A stretch of 64,000 nt of DNA from Stappia sp. 28M-7 (GCF_014252955.1 NZ_JACMIA010000001.1:434001-498000); one strand, 5' to 3'. Numbered from the stretch's first letter, positions 44,203 through 53,142 are shown. The notes: generated from the letters alone by a model not told the origin. Translations and numbers: made by a program.

Positions 44203-45269
44203 CTTGCAATCTCCGCAATCAGGGCGGCGAGCCGCCGGGCCTGGTCCTGCCAGCCGGGAAGGCCCTGCGCATGGGCGCGCGCCGCCTGTGCCATTGTTTC
44301 GGTGCGCCGCGGATCGTCCGCCAGCTGCCGGATCGCCGCACCCACGTCGTCCGCGTCGCCGGCCTCGCACAGGATGCCTGCCGCACCCGGAACGGTGTCG
44401 CGTACCGCGCCGGCGCCGGTCGCGATGACGGGAAGGCCATGCGCCATCGCCTCGACGAAGGCCATGCCGTAGCCCTCGTAGAGCGTGGTCAAGGCGAATG
44501 CATCCGCCTGGGCATAAAGCGCCTCGAGCGCCGCCTTCGGCAGGGCGCCGTGCAGGCGCACCTGCCGCGACAGGCCGAGCCGGTCGATCTCCGCGCGCAC
44601 CCGGCTCGCGTGGGCCGGGTCGAGTTCGGCGCTGCCGGCGATATCGAGGGTGATCCGCGTGTCGCCAAGGCCGGCAAGGGCTGCCAGCAGCGTGGGATGA
44701 TCCTTGCGCGGCACCAGCGAGCCGACGCACAGCAGTCGGAACGGATCGCCCGGTTGCCGGCGGATCCGAGTGGGCAGCGGCGGCAGGACAAGACCCGGCT
44801 CCAGCACGCTCACCTGCTCGCTGGCGACGCCGAACTCGGCGATGACGGCGCCGGCGGTGGCCGCGCTTGTCGTCACCACGTGGCGCGCCAGTGCCAGCGC
44901 CCGGCGCTCGCTGGCATGCAGCTCCGCCGCCCGGTCTGCGGGCACGCCGCTCTCATGGGCCAGCGGATGGTGGACGAGGGCGATCAGGCGCAGCCGCTGG
45001 GCATGCGGCGCGGCGATGGCGTCCATCACGCCGAAGGCCAGCCCGTCGATCATCACCGCCTCGCCATCGGCAAGGCCGGCGAGAAGGCGTTCGCCGGCTT
45101 CAAGCGTGGCCGGCGAGGGCGCAGGATAGCCCTCGCCGAGCGTCAGCGCGGTTGCCTCGACGCCGATGGCGGCCAGGGCCGCGAGCAGCTCGCGGTCGTA
45201 GACATAGCCGCCGGTCGGCGTCTCCAGCCGGCCCGGATAGAGAAAGGTGAGCCGGGCTGCGGCCGTCAT
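44199..45269 (-). CDS. Glycosyltransferase family 4 of the pterin-synthase-like operon
   Basis: 356 residues from the ATG at 45267-45269, one base overlapping the upstream stop. GT-B fold: LTFLYPGRLETPTGGYVYDR at the acceptor side, LLCVGSLVPRKDHPTLLAAL on the donor side and EX7E in LYEGYGMAFVEAMAHGLPVI. It lies between the PTPS-like and methyltransferase genes rather than in the exopolysaccharide locus, which suggests it glycosylates a small molecule. That acceptor is unknown. Confidence 0.88.
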   Translation of the reverse strand: MTAAARLTFLYPGRLETPTGGYVYDRELLAALAAIGVEATALTLGEGYPAPSPATLEAGERLLAGLADGEAVMIDGLAFGVMDAIAAPHAQRLRLIALVHHPLAHESGVPADRAAELHASERRALALARHVVTTSAATAGAVIAEFGVASEQVSVLEPGLVLPPLPTRIRRQPGDPFRLLCVGSLVPRKDHPTLLAALAGLGDTRITLDIAGSAELDPAHASRVRAEIDRLGLSRQVRLHGALPKAALEALYAQADAFALTTLYEGYGMAFVEAMAHGLPVIATGAGAVRDTVPGAAGILCEAGDADDVGAAIRQLADDPRRTETMAQAARAHAQGLPGWQDQARRLAALIAEIAR

Positions 45270-45667
45270 CAGATCTTGCCTTCGTACCAGGCCCGTGCGG
45301 CATGGGACTCGTGCAGCGTCACGCGGATCGAGGTGAGCTCGCTGCCCGGACGGCCGAGACGGTTCTCGCGCGCGGCCTTGGCCAGCGCGTCGAAGATGTG
45401 ACGGCTCAGGAACTCGGTGGTCGTGTTCTTGCCCTTGAACTCCGGCACGTCGTCGAGATTGCGGTAGTTCAGCGGCGTCAGCGTTTCCTTGAGCACTTCG
45501 TGCGCACGGCCGATGTCGATGACGATGCCGTTCTCGTCGAGCTCCTGCGAAAAGAACGCGGCGTCGACCACGAAGGTCGCACCGTGCAGCTGCTGCGCGG
45601 GGCCGAAGACGTCGCCCTTGAACGAATGGGCGATCATGATGTGGTCGCGGACTTCGACGGCATGCAT
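45269..45667 (-). CDS. 6-Pyruvoyl-tetrahydropterin synthase / QueD homologue with altered active site
   Basis: 132 residues from the ATG at 45665-45667. The T-fold is recognisable: VEVRDHIMIAHSF, then QLHGATFVVDAAF, GIVIDIGRAHEVLK, NLDDVPEFKGKNTTTEFLS and VTLHESHAARAWYEG. Normal QueD/PTPS use three zinc histidines (H...HGH), a catalytic Cys four residues before the second His and an Asp-His relay. Here H14 and H28 remain, but the third His is A30, the Cys position is A24, and the LDHHYLND relay is LNYRNLDD. E120 is kept. It may therefore catalyse another reaction on a pterin-like compound, or only bind one. Confidence 0.82.
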   Translation of the reverse strand: MHAVEVRDHIMIAHSFKGDVFGPAQQLHGATFVVDAAFFSQELDENGIVIDIGRAHEVLKETLTPLNYRNLDDVPEFKGKNTTTEFLSRHIFDALAKAARENRLGRPGSELTSIRVTLHESHAARAWYEGKI

Positions 45668-45781
45668 GTGTCGGGATCTCCTGTTGGAACCGGGCGGACG
45701 CGCTTCTGGCTTGGGGACAATACGCAAGGCGGCCGCATCCGGGTCGGTGCGGCGCGCATGTGACGTCAAATTGCGCCGACT

Positions 45782-46828
45782 TCAGGGCGCGGCAGCCGGT
45801 CCGTCGTTGTTTTGCACGTCGTTTTCCGCTCCATGGCGGATCGGCTGCGCCAGCACCGGCACCCGGCCGGCGAAGATCTCCGGAAGCCGCTCGGCGGCCT
45901 GCGCGATGGAAATCGGCGGCGAAATCAGCGTATCGAGTGCCGGGTCACACAGAAGTGACAGGGCGGTCTCCATGCGCCGGCGATAGGTCCAGCGCGCCTG
46001 CCGGTCGGGCGGCAGGCTGCCGACCTGGCTGGAACGCAGCGTCAGCCGCCGGCTGTGGAAGCCGCCGCCCAGATGCGCGGTCACCGGCTTGGCGCCATAC
46101 CAGCTCATCTCCACCACCTTCGCCTCGCGTCCGGCCAGCGAAAGTGCGGTGTCGAGGCCGGATGGGTGGCCCGAGGTGTGAAAGACGAGGTCCTGGTCGA
46201 GCGGGGCATCGCCCGGCAGGGCGAAGGCTGCGCCCAAGGCATGCGCATGGCGTTCCTTCGCCGGATCGGTGTCGACCACGGTGACCCGCGTGCCGGGCAG
46301 GCGGGCGGCCAGATAGGCGACCAGCAGCCCGACGACCCCGCCGCCGACCACGGCAACGTGATCTCCCGGTGAGGCGCCGCCGTCCCATAACCCGTTGAGC
46401 GCGGTTTCCATATTGGCCGCCAGGATCGCCCGCCGCGCGGGCACGCCGGCAGGAATCTTCACGGCGGCGGAACCGGAGACGGTGAAGTGAGTTTGATGAG
46501 GATGGAGAACGAAAACGGTTTCGCCGGTTCGCGCCGGATCGCCCTCGACGATTTCGCCGACACAGGCGTAGCCATATTTGACCGGAAAGGGGAAATCCCC
46601 CTCCTGGAAGGGTGCGCGCATGCGCTGCCATTCGCTTTCCGGCACCGCTCCGGTGAAGACGAGGCGCTCGGTACCAAGGCTGATGCCGCTCCACAAGGTG
46701 CGCACCAGAACCTCGCCCTCAGCCGGCCTCCGTACTTCTTGCAGGCGCAGTTCCAGCGTCTCCGGGCCCGTGGTCCAGAGTGCTTGTGCATCGCAAGAAA
46801 ATTTATTTGGCATGCTGCGCTGCGTCAC
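45782..46828 (-). CDS. Zinc-type alcohol dehydrogenase-like oxidoreductase (MDR superfamily)
   Basis: 348 residues from GTG 46828, 4 bases after AAGGAGG; ATG 46813 is possible. Medium-chain dehydrogenase fold: an N-terminal GroES-like part with LWSGISLGTERLVF and VKYGYACVGEIVEG, and a Rossmann part with VAVVGGGVVGLLVAYL. The structural-zinc cysteine lobe and the usual catalytic Cys-His are absent or altered, which resembles BchC-like and related zinc-independent branches. First gene of the PTPS-like operon; 114 bases separate it from the next gene. The substrate is unknown. Confidence 0.8.
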   Translation of the reverse strand: MTQRSMPNKFSCDAQALWTTGPETLELRLQEVRRPAEGEVLVRTLWSGISLGTERLVFTGAVPESEWQRMRAPFQEGDFPFPVKYGYACVGEIVEGDPARTGETVFVLHPHQTHFTVSGSAAVKIPAGVPARRAILAANMETALNGLWDGGASPGDHVAVVGGGVVGLLVAYLAARLPGTRVTVVDTDPAKERHAHALGAAFALPGDAPLDQDLVFHTSGHPSGLDTALSLAGREAKVVEMSWYGAKPVTAHLGGGFHSRRLTLRSSQVGSLPPDRQARWTYRRRMETALSLLCDPALDTLISPPISIAQAAERLPEIFAGRVPVLAQPIRHGAENDVQNNDGPAAAP

Positions 46829-46918
46829 AAATCCTCCTTAGTCCGAGGCAACGTATAGCGCAACAGAAGGGGCTGGGCATCCGCTATCGCCGACCATCTG
46901 TTTACGAGGCTGTGTTTC

Positions 46919-48814
46919 ATGTTCCAGAGCAGGTTGCCGACTTACCTCACACCGGATTCCTCCGGCACCGGCGTCATTGCGCCGTCCCCGGACCTTCACC
47001 AGGCTGCGCCCGCAGATGCCGCAAGGCTCGCGCGCCGGCGCGCCGTTTTCGCCACTCTCGTCCTCGCCTCCATGGCCGGATTGACCACGTTGCTGGGCAT
47101 CGCCTTTTCCGGCGACGGCGGCGTCACCTGGGCCGAGTGGCTGATGATCGCCTGCTTCCTGCTGACCTTGCCCTGGACGGCAATCGGCTTCTGGAACGCG
47201 GTGGTCGGCCTTGCGGTCATGCGCCTGTCGCGCGATCCGCTGGCTACCGTCTCGACCCTGCGCCCGGGTGATGTCACCCGCGACAGCACGTCGTCGACCG
47301 CGATCCTGTCCTGCATCCGCAACGAGGATGTCGACGATGTCGCCGCCTCGCTCGATGCGATGGCCGCCGATCTCGTGCGCTCCGGCCGGTCCGCCGGCTT
47401 CACGCTCTATGTCCTCAGCGACACCAATGTCGAGGAGATCGCCGGCCGCGAGGAGCGCGCCTTCGCCGAGCTCGCCGCGCGCTGGGAGGGCCGTCTGCCG
47501 GTTCTCTACCGCCGCCGGTCGGAGAACCCCGGCTTCAAGGCCGGCAACATCCGCGACTTCCTGGACCGCTGGGGCGCGGCGCACGACTATGCCATCGTCC
47601 TGGATGCCGACAGCTTCATGTCGGCCAGGACCATGCTCGACATGGTCGCGCGCATGGATGCCAACCCGCGCGTCGGCATCCTGCAGACGCTCGTCGTCGG
47701 CATGCCGACCACCAGCGCCTTCGCCCGCATTTTCCAATTCGGCATGCGTCTCGGCATGCGCTCCTACACGCTGGGCAGCGCCTGGTGGCAGGGCGATTGC
47801 GGTCCCTATTGGGGCCACAACGCGATCCTGCGCGTCGCGCCCTTCGCCGAGCATTGCCACCTGCCCAAGCTCCCGGGCAAGGGGCCGCTGTCCGGCTGGG
47901 TGCTGAGCCACGACCAGGTCGAGGCGGTCCTGATGCGCCGTGCCGGCTACGAGGTGCGCGTGCTTCCCGTCGAAAGCGAAAGCTTCGAGGAGAACCCGCC
48001 CAACATGCTGGAGTTCATCCGCCGCGAGCTGCGCTGGTGCCAGGGCAATCTCCAGTACATCAAGCTGCTCGGCCTGCCGGATCTCAAGCCGGTCAGCCGT
48101 ATCCAGCTGGTGCTGGCGATCCTGATGTTCGTCTCCGCCCCCGCCTGGCTCACCTTCATGGTCACCGGTGCGTCGCTGGTTGCCTTCGGCAGCGGCGAGC
48201 TGATCCGCTTCGACCTGACGGCCGGCTTTGCGCTGTTCCTCATCGTCATGACGATGATCTTCGCGCCGAAGATCGCGACCTTCCTCGACATTCTTGCCGA
48301 CCGGAAGCTGCGCAACGCCTTCGGCGGCGGTCTGCGGGTGACGGCAAGCTGGGTCGCCGAGCTGGTCTTCTCCATGCTGATGGCGCCGATCGTCGCCGTC
48401 GCCGTGACCCTGTTCGTCGCCGGCCTGCCCTTCGGCAAGGCCATCGGCTGGGGCGCGCAGATCCGCGACAACCGCACCCTGCCGCTCGGCCTGTGCGCGT
48501 CCAAGCTGTGGCCGCAGACCCTGTTCGGCCTCGCCGGCTTCACCTTTGCGTTCACCGTGACGCCGGATCTGGTCTGGCCGCTGCTGCCGGTCATCCTCGG
48601 TCCGTTTCTGGCCGTGCCGCTTGCCCGCCTGACCTCGGGCGAGACCGCCGGCCGCCTGGCGCTCGCCTCGCATCTGTGGCGCCTGCCGGAAGAGGTCACG
48701 CCGGCCGAGTGCCTGTTGCCGCTGCGTCTTCCCGCCCATGCCTCGCTCGGCGTCTCCTTCGGCGGGGCGCATGGCGGCGCCATGGCGCCGGATCTCGCCC
48801 GCGTCGACGGCTGA
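46919..48814 (+). CDS. opgH: Osmoregulated periplasmic glucan glucosyltransferase
   Basis: 631 residues. A GT2 membrane synthase: two N-terminal transmembrane segments, a cytosolic catalytic domain with LSCIRNEDVDDV, the DADSFM metal site (D229/D231), SHDQVEAVLM-region acid, and the product-binding RWCQGN (about 372-377), then four or more C-terminal segments. It builds beta-1,2-linked glucan backbones from UDP-glucose and exports them. Shorter than E. coli OpgH (847), as in other alphaproteobacteria. No opgG lies next to it. A hairpin follows. It is divergent from the dehydrogenase gene. Confidence 0.93.
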   Translation: MFQSRLPTYLTPDSSGTGVIAPSPDLHQAAPADAARLARRRAVFATLVLASMAGLTTLLGIAFSGDGGVTWAEWLMIACFLLTLPWTAIGFWNAVVGLAVMRLSRDPLATVSTLRPGDVTRDSTSSTAILSCIRNEDVDDVAASLDAMAADLVRSGRSAGFTLYVLSDTNVEEIAGREERAFAELAARWEGRLPVLYRRRSENPGFKAGNIRDFLDRWGAAHDYAIVLDADSFMSARTMLDMVARMDANPRVGILQTLVVGMPTTSAFARIFQFGMRLGMRSYTLGSAWWQGDCGPYWGHNAILRVAPFAEHCHLPKLPGKGPLSGWVLSHDQVEAVLMRRAGYEVRVLPVESESFEENPPNMLEFIRRELRWCQGNLQYIKLLGLPDLKPVSRIQLVLAILMFVSAPAWLTFMVTGASLVAFGSGELIRFDLTAGFALFLIVMTMIFAPKIATFLDILADRKLRNAFGGGLRVTASWVAELVFSMLMAPIVAVAVTLFVAGLPFGKAIGWGAQIRDNRTLPLGLCASKLWPQTLFGLAGFTFAFTVTPDLVWPLLPVILGPFLAVPLARLTSGETAGRLALASHLWRLPEEVTPAECLLPLRLPAHASLGVSFGGAHGGAMAPDLARVDG

Positions 48815-48831
48815 GCTCGGCTCTTGCGTCC

Positions 48832-48870
48832 CGGCGGATCACTCCGGCCTCTCGCCGTGGTGATCCGCCG
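48832..48870 (+). terminator. Terminator-like hairpin after opgH
   Basis: An 11-bp perfect stem (CGGCGGATCAC 48832-48842 with its complement 48860-48870) closes a 17-nt loop, 17 bases after the opgH stop. There is no T-run after it, so it may be weak or Rho-assisted. Confidence 0.5.
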
Positions 48871-48970
48871 TGCCCATCCTGTCGCGGGCCGTTGATTTGA
48901 GCGGATCGCGCCTTTGCGTCACTTTGTCCCTGCCGCCGGGCGCGCCGCCCGGCCACGGGAGACAGATGCC

Positions 48971-49465
48971 ATGCAATCTCACGCCGCCCCGGCCGACGCC
49001 GCTGTCCGCTTCTTTCCGCCGCTCACCCTGGCAACCTTCGTCACCGCGCTCATCGCTGGCGTGCTTGCCGACGGCACCTGGGAGATCTGGGCAAGGGTGA
49101 TCACGCCGCTATGGGTCGGCGGTCCGCTGCAGCCGGCAGCCCTCGTCCAGTCGGTTTTCGGCTTCAGCAGTTTCGCGCTTGCCGAGGCGATCCACCTCGT
49201 CGTCGGCGTGGTGTTCTATCCGCTCGGCTATCTCTTCATCGCAAAGCCCATCGCCGACCGCTTCCTGCCGTTCCTGCCCTGGCCCGTCGTGGCGCTGGGC
49301 TATGGCGTCGGCCTGTGGGTCTTCGCGCTCTACATCATGGCGCATCTGTTCGCCGGCCTGCCGCCTTTCCTGAACTTCATCACCTTGACCTGGGCTTCGC
49401 TCATCGGTCACCTCCTGTTCGGGCTGGTCGTCGGCATCGTGGTGCGCTGGCGGTTGCCGGCATGA
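48971..49465 (+). CDS. Small integral membrane protein of unknown function
   Basis: 164 residues from ATG 48971, after GGGAG. Four hydrophobic segments are visible: about 17-35 (LTLATFVTALIAGVLAD), 62-84 (AEAIHLVVGVVFYPLGYLF), 100-122 (VVALGYGVGLWVFALYIMAHLF) and 135-158 (WASLIGHLLFGLVVGIVV). Histidines lie in three of them (IHLV, AHLF, IGHLLFG). The protein has no signal peptide separate from its first helix and no family I can name with confidence. It stands between opgH and the CoA-transferase gene on the same strand. Confidence 0.75.
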   Translation: MQSHAAPADAAVRFFPPLTLATFVTALIAGVLADGTWEIWARVITPLWVGGPLQPAALVQSVFGFSSFALAEAIHLVVGVVFYPLGYLFIAKPIADRFLPFLPWPVVALGYGVGLWVFALYIMAHLFAGLPPFLNFITLTWASLIGHLLFGLVVGIVVRWRLPA

Positions 49466-49522
49466 GCCGTCCCCGTTCCGGCCTCCGCCGTTCCTGTCGC
49501 CCCTGTTCCCTAACGAGGTGAA

Positions 49523-50815
49523 ATGACGTCGTCCGATACCGCTTCTTCCCCTGCCGATCCGGCTCCCGGCGGCAGGGGGCCGCTTGCCGGAGTGAAGGTG
49601 CTCGACCTGTCCCGCATCCTCGCCGGCCCCACTGCCACCCAGCTGCTCGGCGATCTCGGTGCCGATGTGGTCAAGATCGAGCGGCCCGGCAGCGGCGACG
49701 ACACCCGCGGCTGGGGACCGCCCTTCCTGCGCGATGCGGACGGCAACGAGACCCGCGAAAGCGCTTATTACCTTTCCTCCAACCGCAACAAGCGTTCGCT
49801 CGCCGTCGACCTGTCGAGCGAGGAGGGCATTGCCCTAGTGCGCCGGTTGGCGCGCTGCGCCGATGTGCTGGTGGAGAATTTCAAGGTCGGCGACCTTGCC
49901 CGCCGCGGCCTCGGCTACGAGGCGCTGTCGGCGGAAAATCCGGGTCTCGTCTATTGCTCGATCTCCGGTTTCGGTCAGGACGGCCCCTATGCGCACCGGG
50001 CCGGCTACGACTTTCTCATCCAGGGCATGGGCGGGCTGATGTCGCTCACCGGCCGGCCGGATGCGGAAGGCGGCGAGCCGACGAAGGCGGGCGTCGGCAT
50101 CGCCGACGTCATGTGCGGCATGTACGCGTCCAGCGCCATCCTCGCCGCGCTGCATCACCGCAGCGCCACCGGCGAGGGCCAGCATCTCGACATCGCCCTG
50201 TTCGACACCCAGGTCGCCTGGCTGATCAACCAGGGCGTCGCCTGTCTCACCGACGGCAATGTGCCGCCGCGCCGGGGCAATGCCCATCCCACCATCGTGC
50301 CCTACAACGCTTATCCGGCGCGCGACGGGTCCTTCATCCTCGCCGTCGGCAACGATGCGCAATTCGCCCGCTTCTGCGAGGTGGCAGGCAAACCGGAGCT
50401 TGCCCGCGACCCGCGCTTTGCGCGCAACGCCGACCGGGTGCGCAACCGGCTGGAGCTGGAGCCGGAGGTTGAGCGGCTGACGGTGACCCGCGACCGCGCC
50501 GACTGGATCGCCGCGCTGGAGGCGGTCGGCGTGCCCTGCGGCCCGATCAACGATGTCGGCGAGGTCTTTGCCGATCCGCAGGCCGTTCATCGCGGCATGC
50601 GCATCGAGATGGAGCACCCGCTCGGGCCCGACGGACGCGTCGCGCTGATCGGCAACCCGCTGAAGCTCTCGCGCACGCCCGTCACCTATCGCCGTGCGCC
50701 GCCGCGCCTTGGCGAGGGCGGCGGCGAAGCGCTGGCCGAATGGCTCGGAGAGGACGACAATGGCATCCGGGCGCTCGCGGAAAGCGGCGCCATCGTGCTG
50801 GCGGAGACGGAATGA
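49523..50815 (+). CDS. Class III CoA-transferase (CaiB/BaiF family)
   Basis: 430 residues. The N-terminus shows VKVLDLSRILAGPTATQLLGDLGADVVKIE and NRNKRSLAVDL, both family signatures. The catalytic Asp is D195 in GIADVMCGMYASSA, equivalent to Asp169 of formyl-CoA:oxalate CoA-transferase. These enzymes pass CoA between carboxylic acids without ATP. It overlaps a thiamine-diphosphate enzyme gene by 4 bases (ATGA), an arrangement that recalls the Frc-Oxc oxalate pair, but the partner does not look like a typical Oxc. The acid substrate is undetermined. Confidence 0.9.
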   Translation: MTSSDTASSPADPAPGGRGPLAGVKVLDLSRILAGPTATQLLGDLGADVVKIERPGSGDDTRGWGPPFLRDADGNETRESAYYLSSNRNKRSLAVDLSSEEGIALVRRLARCADVLVENFKVGDLARRGLGYEALSAENPGLVYCSISGFGQDGPYAHRAGYDFLIQGMGGLMSLTGRPDAEGGEPTKAGVGIADVMCGMYASSAILAALHHRSATGEGQHLDIALFDTQVAWLINQGVACLTDGNVPPRRGNAHPTIVPYNAYPARDGSFILAVGNDAQFARFCEVAGKPELARDPRFARNADRVRNRLELEPEVERLTVTRDRADWIAALEAVGVPCGPINDVGEVFADPQAVHRGMRIEMEHPLGPDGRVALIGNPLKLSRTPVTYRRAPPRLGEGGGEALAEWLGEDDNGIRALAESGAIVLAETE

Positions 50816-52443
50816 GCGGGACGGGAGCGGACTTCATCGCCGCAAAGCTGCGGCAGGCCGGCTGCACCCATGCCTTCGGCATGCCGGGCGGCGAGGTGCT
50901 GGCGCTGATGGGCGCGCTGGAGGAGGCGGGCATCGCCTTCCAACTGGTGAAGCATGAGAATGCCGGCGGCTTCATGGGCGAGGGCGTCTGGCATGCGCAG
51001 GCCCGCGCCGGGCGCGAGGCGCCCGCCGTCCTGCTCGCCACCCTCGGGCCCGGCGTTGCCAACGCGGTCAACGTGGTCGCCAACGCGCTGCAGGACCGGG
51101 TGCCTCTCGTCTTCCTGACCGGCTGCGTCGATGCCGGCGAGGCGGAAACCTACACCCATCAGGTCTTCGACCACGGCGCCCTGCTGCGCCCGGTGGTCAA
51201 GGCGAGCTTCCGCGCCGCCCCCGGCGCGCTCGGGGCGATGATGGACAAGGCGATCCTCACCGCGCTGGAAGGTCAGCCCGGTCCCGTCCATGTCGATGTG
51301 CCCATCGGTGTCGCGGAAGACGCCTGCGGGGAGCGGCTAGCCTCCCTCCCGCCGCGCGTGTCGCCGCGCGATCTTTTGCCCACGGGTCCGTCGCTGGAGG
51401 CGGCGCGCGCGCTGCTTGCACGCGCCGAGCGTCCCATCGCCATCGCCGGCGTCGATGCGGTCAACGAGGATGCGGGCGCAGCCATCGCCGCCTTCTGCCG
51501 GGCGCACAACGTGCCGCTCATTACCAGCTACAAGGCCAAGGGCCTGCTCGACGAGGCCGATCCGCTGGCGCTGGGCGGTGCCGGCCTCTCGCCGCGTGCC
51601 GATGCGCACCTGTTGCCGCTGCTGGCGGCTTCCGACTGCATCCTGCTTCTCGGCTACGATCCGATCGAGATGCGCATCAACTGGCGAAACCCGTGGCCGG
51701 CCGATGCGCCGGTGGTGGAAATCGCTGCCAGCCCGCGCCGGCACGGCATGCATGCCGTCCGTCATCTCCTGCCCTGCGGCGTTGCGCCGGCGCTTGCCGC
51801 ATTGGGTGAGGGGCTTGCGCCGCGTGCCACCTGGCCGGGCGGGGAGATCGCGGCCGCGCGCGCAGCGCTTGCCGGCCAGTTCGCACCCGAGCCCTCGGGT
51901 TGGGGTCCGGCCGCCGTGTTCCATACCCTGCGGGACGTCTTGCCGGCTGAGACGGTGGCGACCGCCGACAGCGGCGCCCATCGCATCCTGGTCTCGCAGG
52001 TCTGGCGTGCCGGCTTCCCGCGCGCCATGCTGCAGTCCTCGGCCCTGTGCACCATGGCCTGCGCCCTGCCGCTCGGCATCGGCCATGCCATCGCCGAGCC
52101 GGAGCGTCCGGTGGTCGTCTTCGTCGGCGATGCGGGGCTGGAAATGGGGCTCGGCGAGCTCGCCACCTTGCGCGACCTCGGCCTGCCGGTTCTGGTCTGC
52201 GTTCTGGTCGACGAGAGCCTTGCCCTCATCGAGCTGAAGCAGCGCGCCAGCCAGCGCCCCAATGTCGGCGTCGACTTTGCGGGCACGGACTTTCCGGCCC
52301 TTGCCCGCGCGCTCGGCGGCCACGGTGTGTGGGTGGACGATGCCGAAACGCTGGCCCGCGAGGCGCAGGCGGCACTTTCCCGCGACACCTACACCCTGCT
52401 CGCCTGCCGCATCGGCCGGCGCGCCTATGACGGCAAGTTCTGA
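50812..52443 (+). CDS. Thiamine-diphosphate-dependent enzyme (acetolactate synthase-like)
   Basis: 543 residues from ATG 50812, translationally coupled to the CoA-transferase. The three-domain ThDP layout is clear: the Pyr domain with the cofactor-activating E49 in LVKHENAGGF and LATLGPGVANAVNVV; a middle domain; the PP domain with FVGDAGLEMGLGELATL replacing the classical GDG...NN. No FAD-binding features were noted. Candidate reactions are decarboxylation or carboligation of a 2-oxoacid or acyl-CoA. Oxalyl-CoA decarboxylase and sulfoacetaldehyde acetyltransferase are possible but not supported by specific motifs. Confidence 0.85.
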   Translation: MSGTGADFIAAKLRQAGCTHAFGMPGGEVLALMGALEEAGIAFQLVKHENAGGFMGEGVWHAQARAGREAPAVLLATLGPGVANAVNVVANALQDRVPLVFLTGCVDAGEAETYTHQVFDHGALLRPVVKASFRAAPGALGAMMDKAILTALEGQPGPVHVDVPIGVAEDACGERLASLPPRVSPRDLLPTGPSLEAARALLARAERPIAIAGVDAVNEDAGAAIAAFCRAHNVPLITSYKAKGLLDEADPLALGGAGLSPRADAHLLPLLAASDCILLLGYDPIEMRINWRNPWPADAPVVEIAASPRRHGMHAVRHLLPCGVAPALAALGEGLAPRATWPGGEIAAARAALAGQFAPEPSGWGPAAVFHTLRDVLPAETVATADSGAHRILVSQVWRAGFPRAMLQSSALCTMACALPLGIGHAIAEPERPVVVFVGDAGLEMGLGELATLRDLGLPVLVCVLVDESLALIELKQRASQRPNVGVDFAGTDFPALARALGGHGVWVDDAETLAREAQAALSRDTYTLLACRIGRRAYDGKF

Positions 52444-52460
52444 GGGGCACCGGACAAGCG

Positions 52461-52492
52461 GCGGGCGGCCTCACTCCTTGCCTGCCGCCCGC
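52461..52492. terminator. Hairpin between convergent ThDP-enzyme and DUF302 genes
   Basis: A 9-bp perfect stem (GCGGGCGGC 52461-52469 with its complement 52484-52492) and 14-nt loop. It overlaps the last codons of the DUF302 gene and may serve as a bidirectional terminator. There is no T-run on the plus strand. Confidence 0.4.
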
Positions 52493-52947
52493 TCGCCGAT
52501 TGTCCGGAAGATGAGGTCGAGTTCGCCGGCGAGGGCCGCCAGATCCTCGCCGCCTTCCTCCATGTAGGGAGCGAAGACCCGGCTCGGCTCCTTCCACGAG
52601 AGCGTCGCCGTTCCCTCTGCGGTCTCCGTGACATAGAAGCGGATCGGCGCCTCGATGCCGGCAGCAATGCTGGCCTTCAGCATCCGCCGGGCGAAGTCGT
52701 TGCGATAGACGCCGATCACCCGGTTGCCCGGGATGGTGATGCCCTGCATAGCCGCCCCGTCGGAGGCGCTCGCCTGCGTCACCAGCCCCATCTTTTCCGC
52801 CGCGACCGCGTCTTTCAGCCGCTCTACCAATTCGGCGAAGCCGTGCTGCGTCTCGATCACCGTCCAGCCCGGGCGCGGGGCGATCTGCGCATGCGCGGTG
52901 GCGGCAAGCAGCGGCAGCAGGGTGAGGCAAAGCAGCAGCGGGCGCAT
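52471..52947 (-). CDS. Periplasmic DUF302-domain protein
   Basis: 158 residues from the ATG at 52945-52947, chosen because a signal peptide follows (RPLLLCLTLLPLLAATAHAQ). The DUF302 domain is visible in FAELVERLKDAVAAEKMGLV, GNRVIGVYRNDFARRML, IEAPIRFYVTE and SWKEPSRVFAPY. Such proteins are small exported or membrane-linked proteins of unresolved function, often near sulfur or metal genes; a YeeE/YedE-type transporter is the upstream neighbour on the same strand, separated by a terminator. Confidence 0.85.
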   Translation of the reverse strand: MRPLLLCLTLLPLLAATAHAQIAPRPGWTVIETQHGFAELVERLKDAVAAEKMGLVTQASASDGAAMQGITIPGNRVIGVYRNDFARRMLKASIAAGIEAPIRFYVTETAEGTATLSWKEPSRVFAPYMEEGGEDLAALAGELDLIFRTIGERAAGKE

Positions 52948-53079
52948 CGGTTCGGCTCCGGTCGCAAGGAGTGAAAGAGCCTTGAGCCTAGCCCGTGCGC
53001 GCCGCCCGCGCCCTGCACGAGCGCTTGAGCCGCGATCACGATTGTCGGAGCCTCCCGGCATTCCGTGGCGGAGGCACCA

Positions 53080-53116
53080 AAGCAAAAGGGCCGGAACGCG
53101 CTGCGCGTTCCGGCCC
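53080..53116 (-). terminator. Rho-independent terminator after the YeeE/YedE gene
   Basis: Read on the minus strand, a perfect 13-bp stem (GGGCCGGAACGCG with its complement, 53088-53116, 3-nt loop) is followed by TTTTGCTTT. It starts 26 bases after the transporter stop codon. One of the two clearest terminators in the window. Confidence 0.85.
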
Positions 53117-53142
53117 TCGTGCCGATGTCGTACCTGGCTGTC

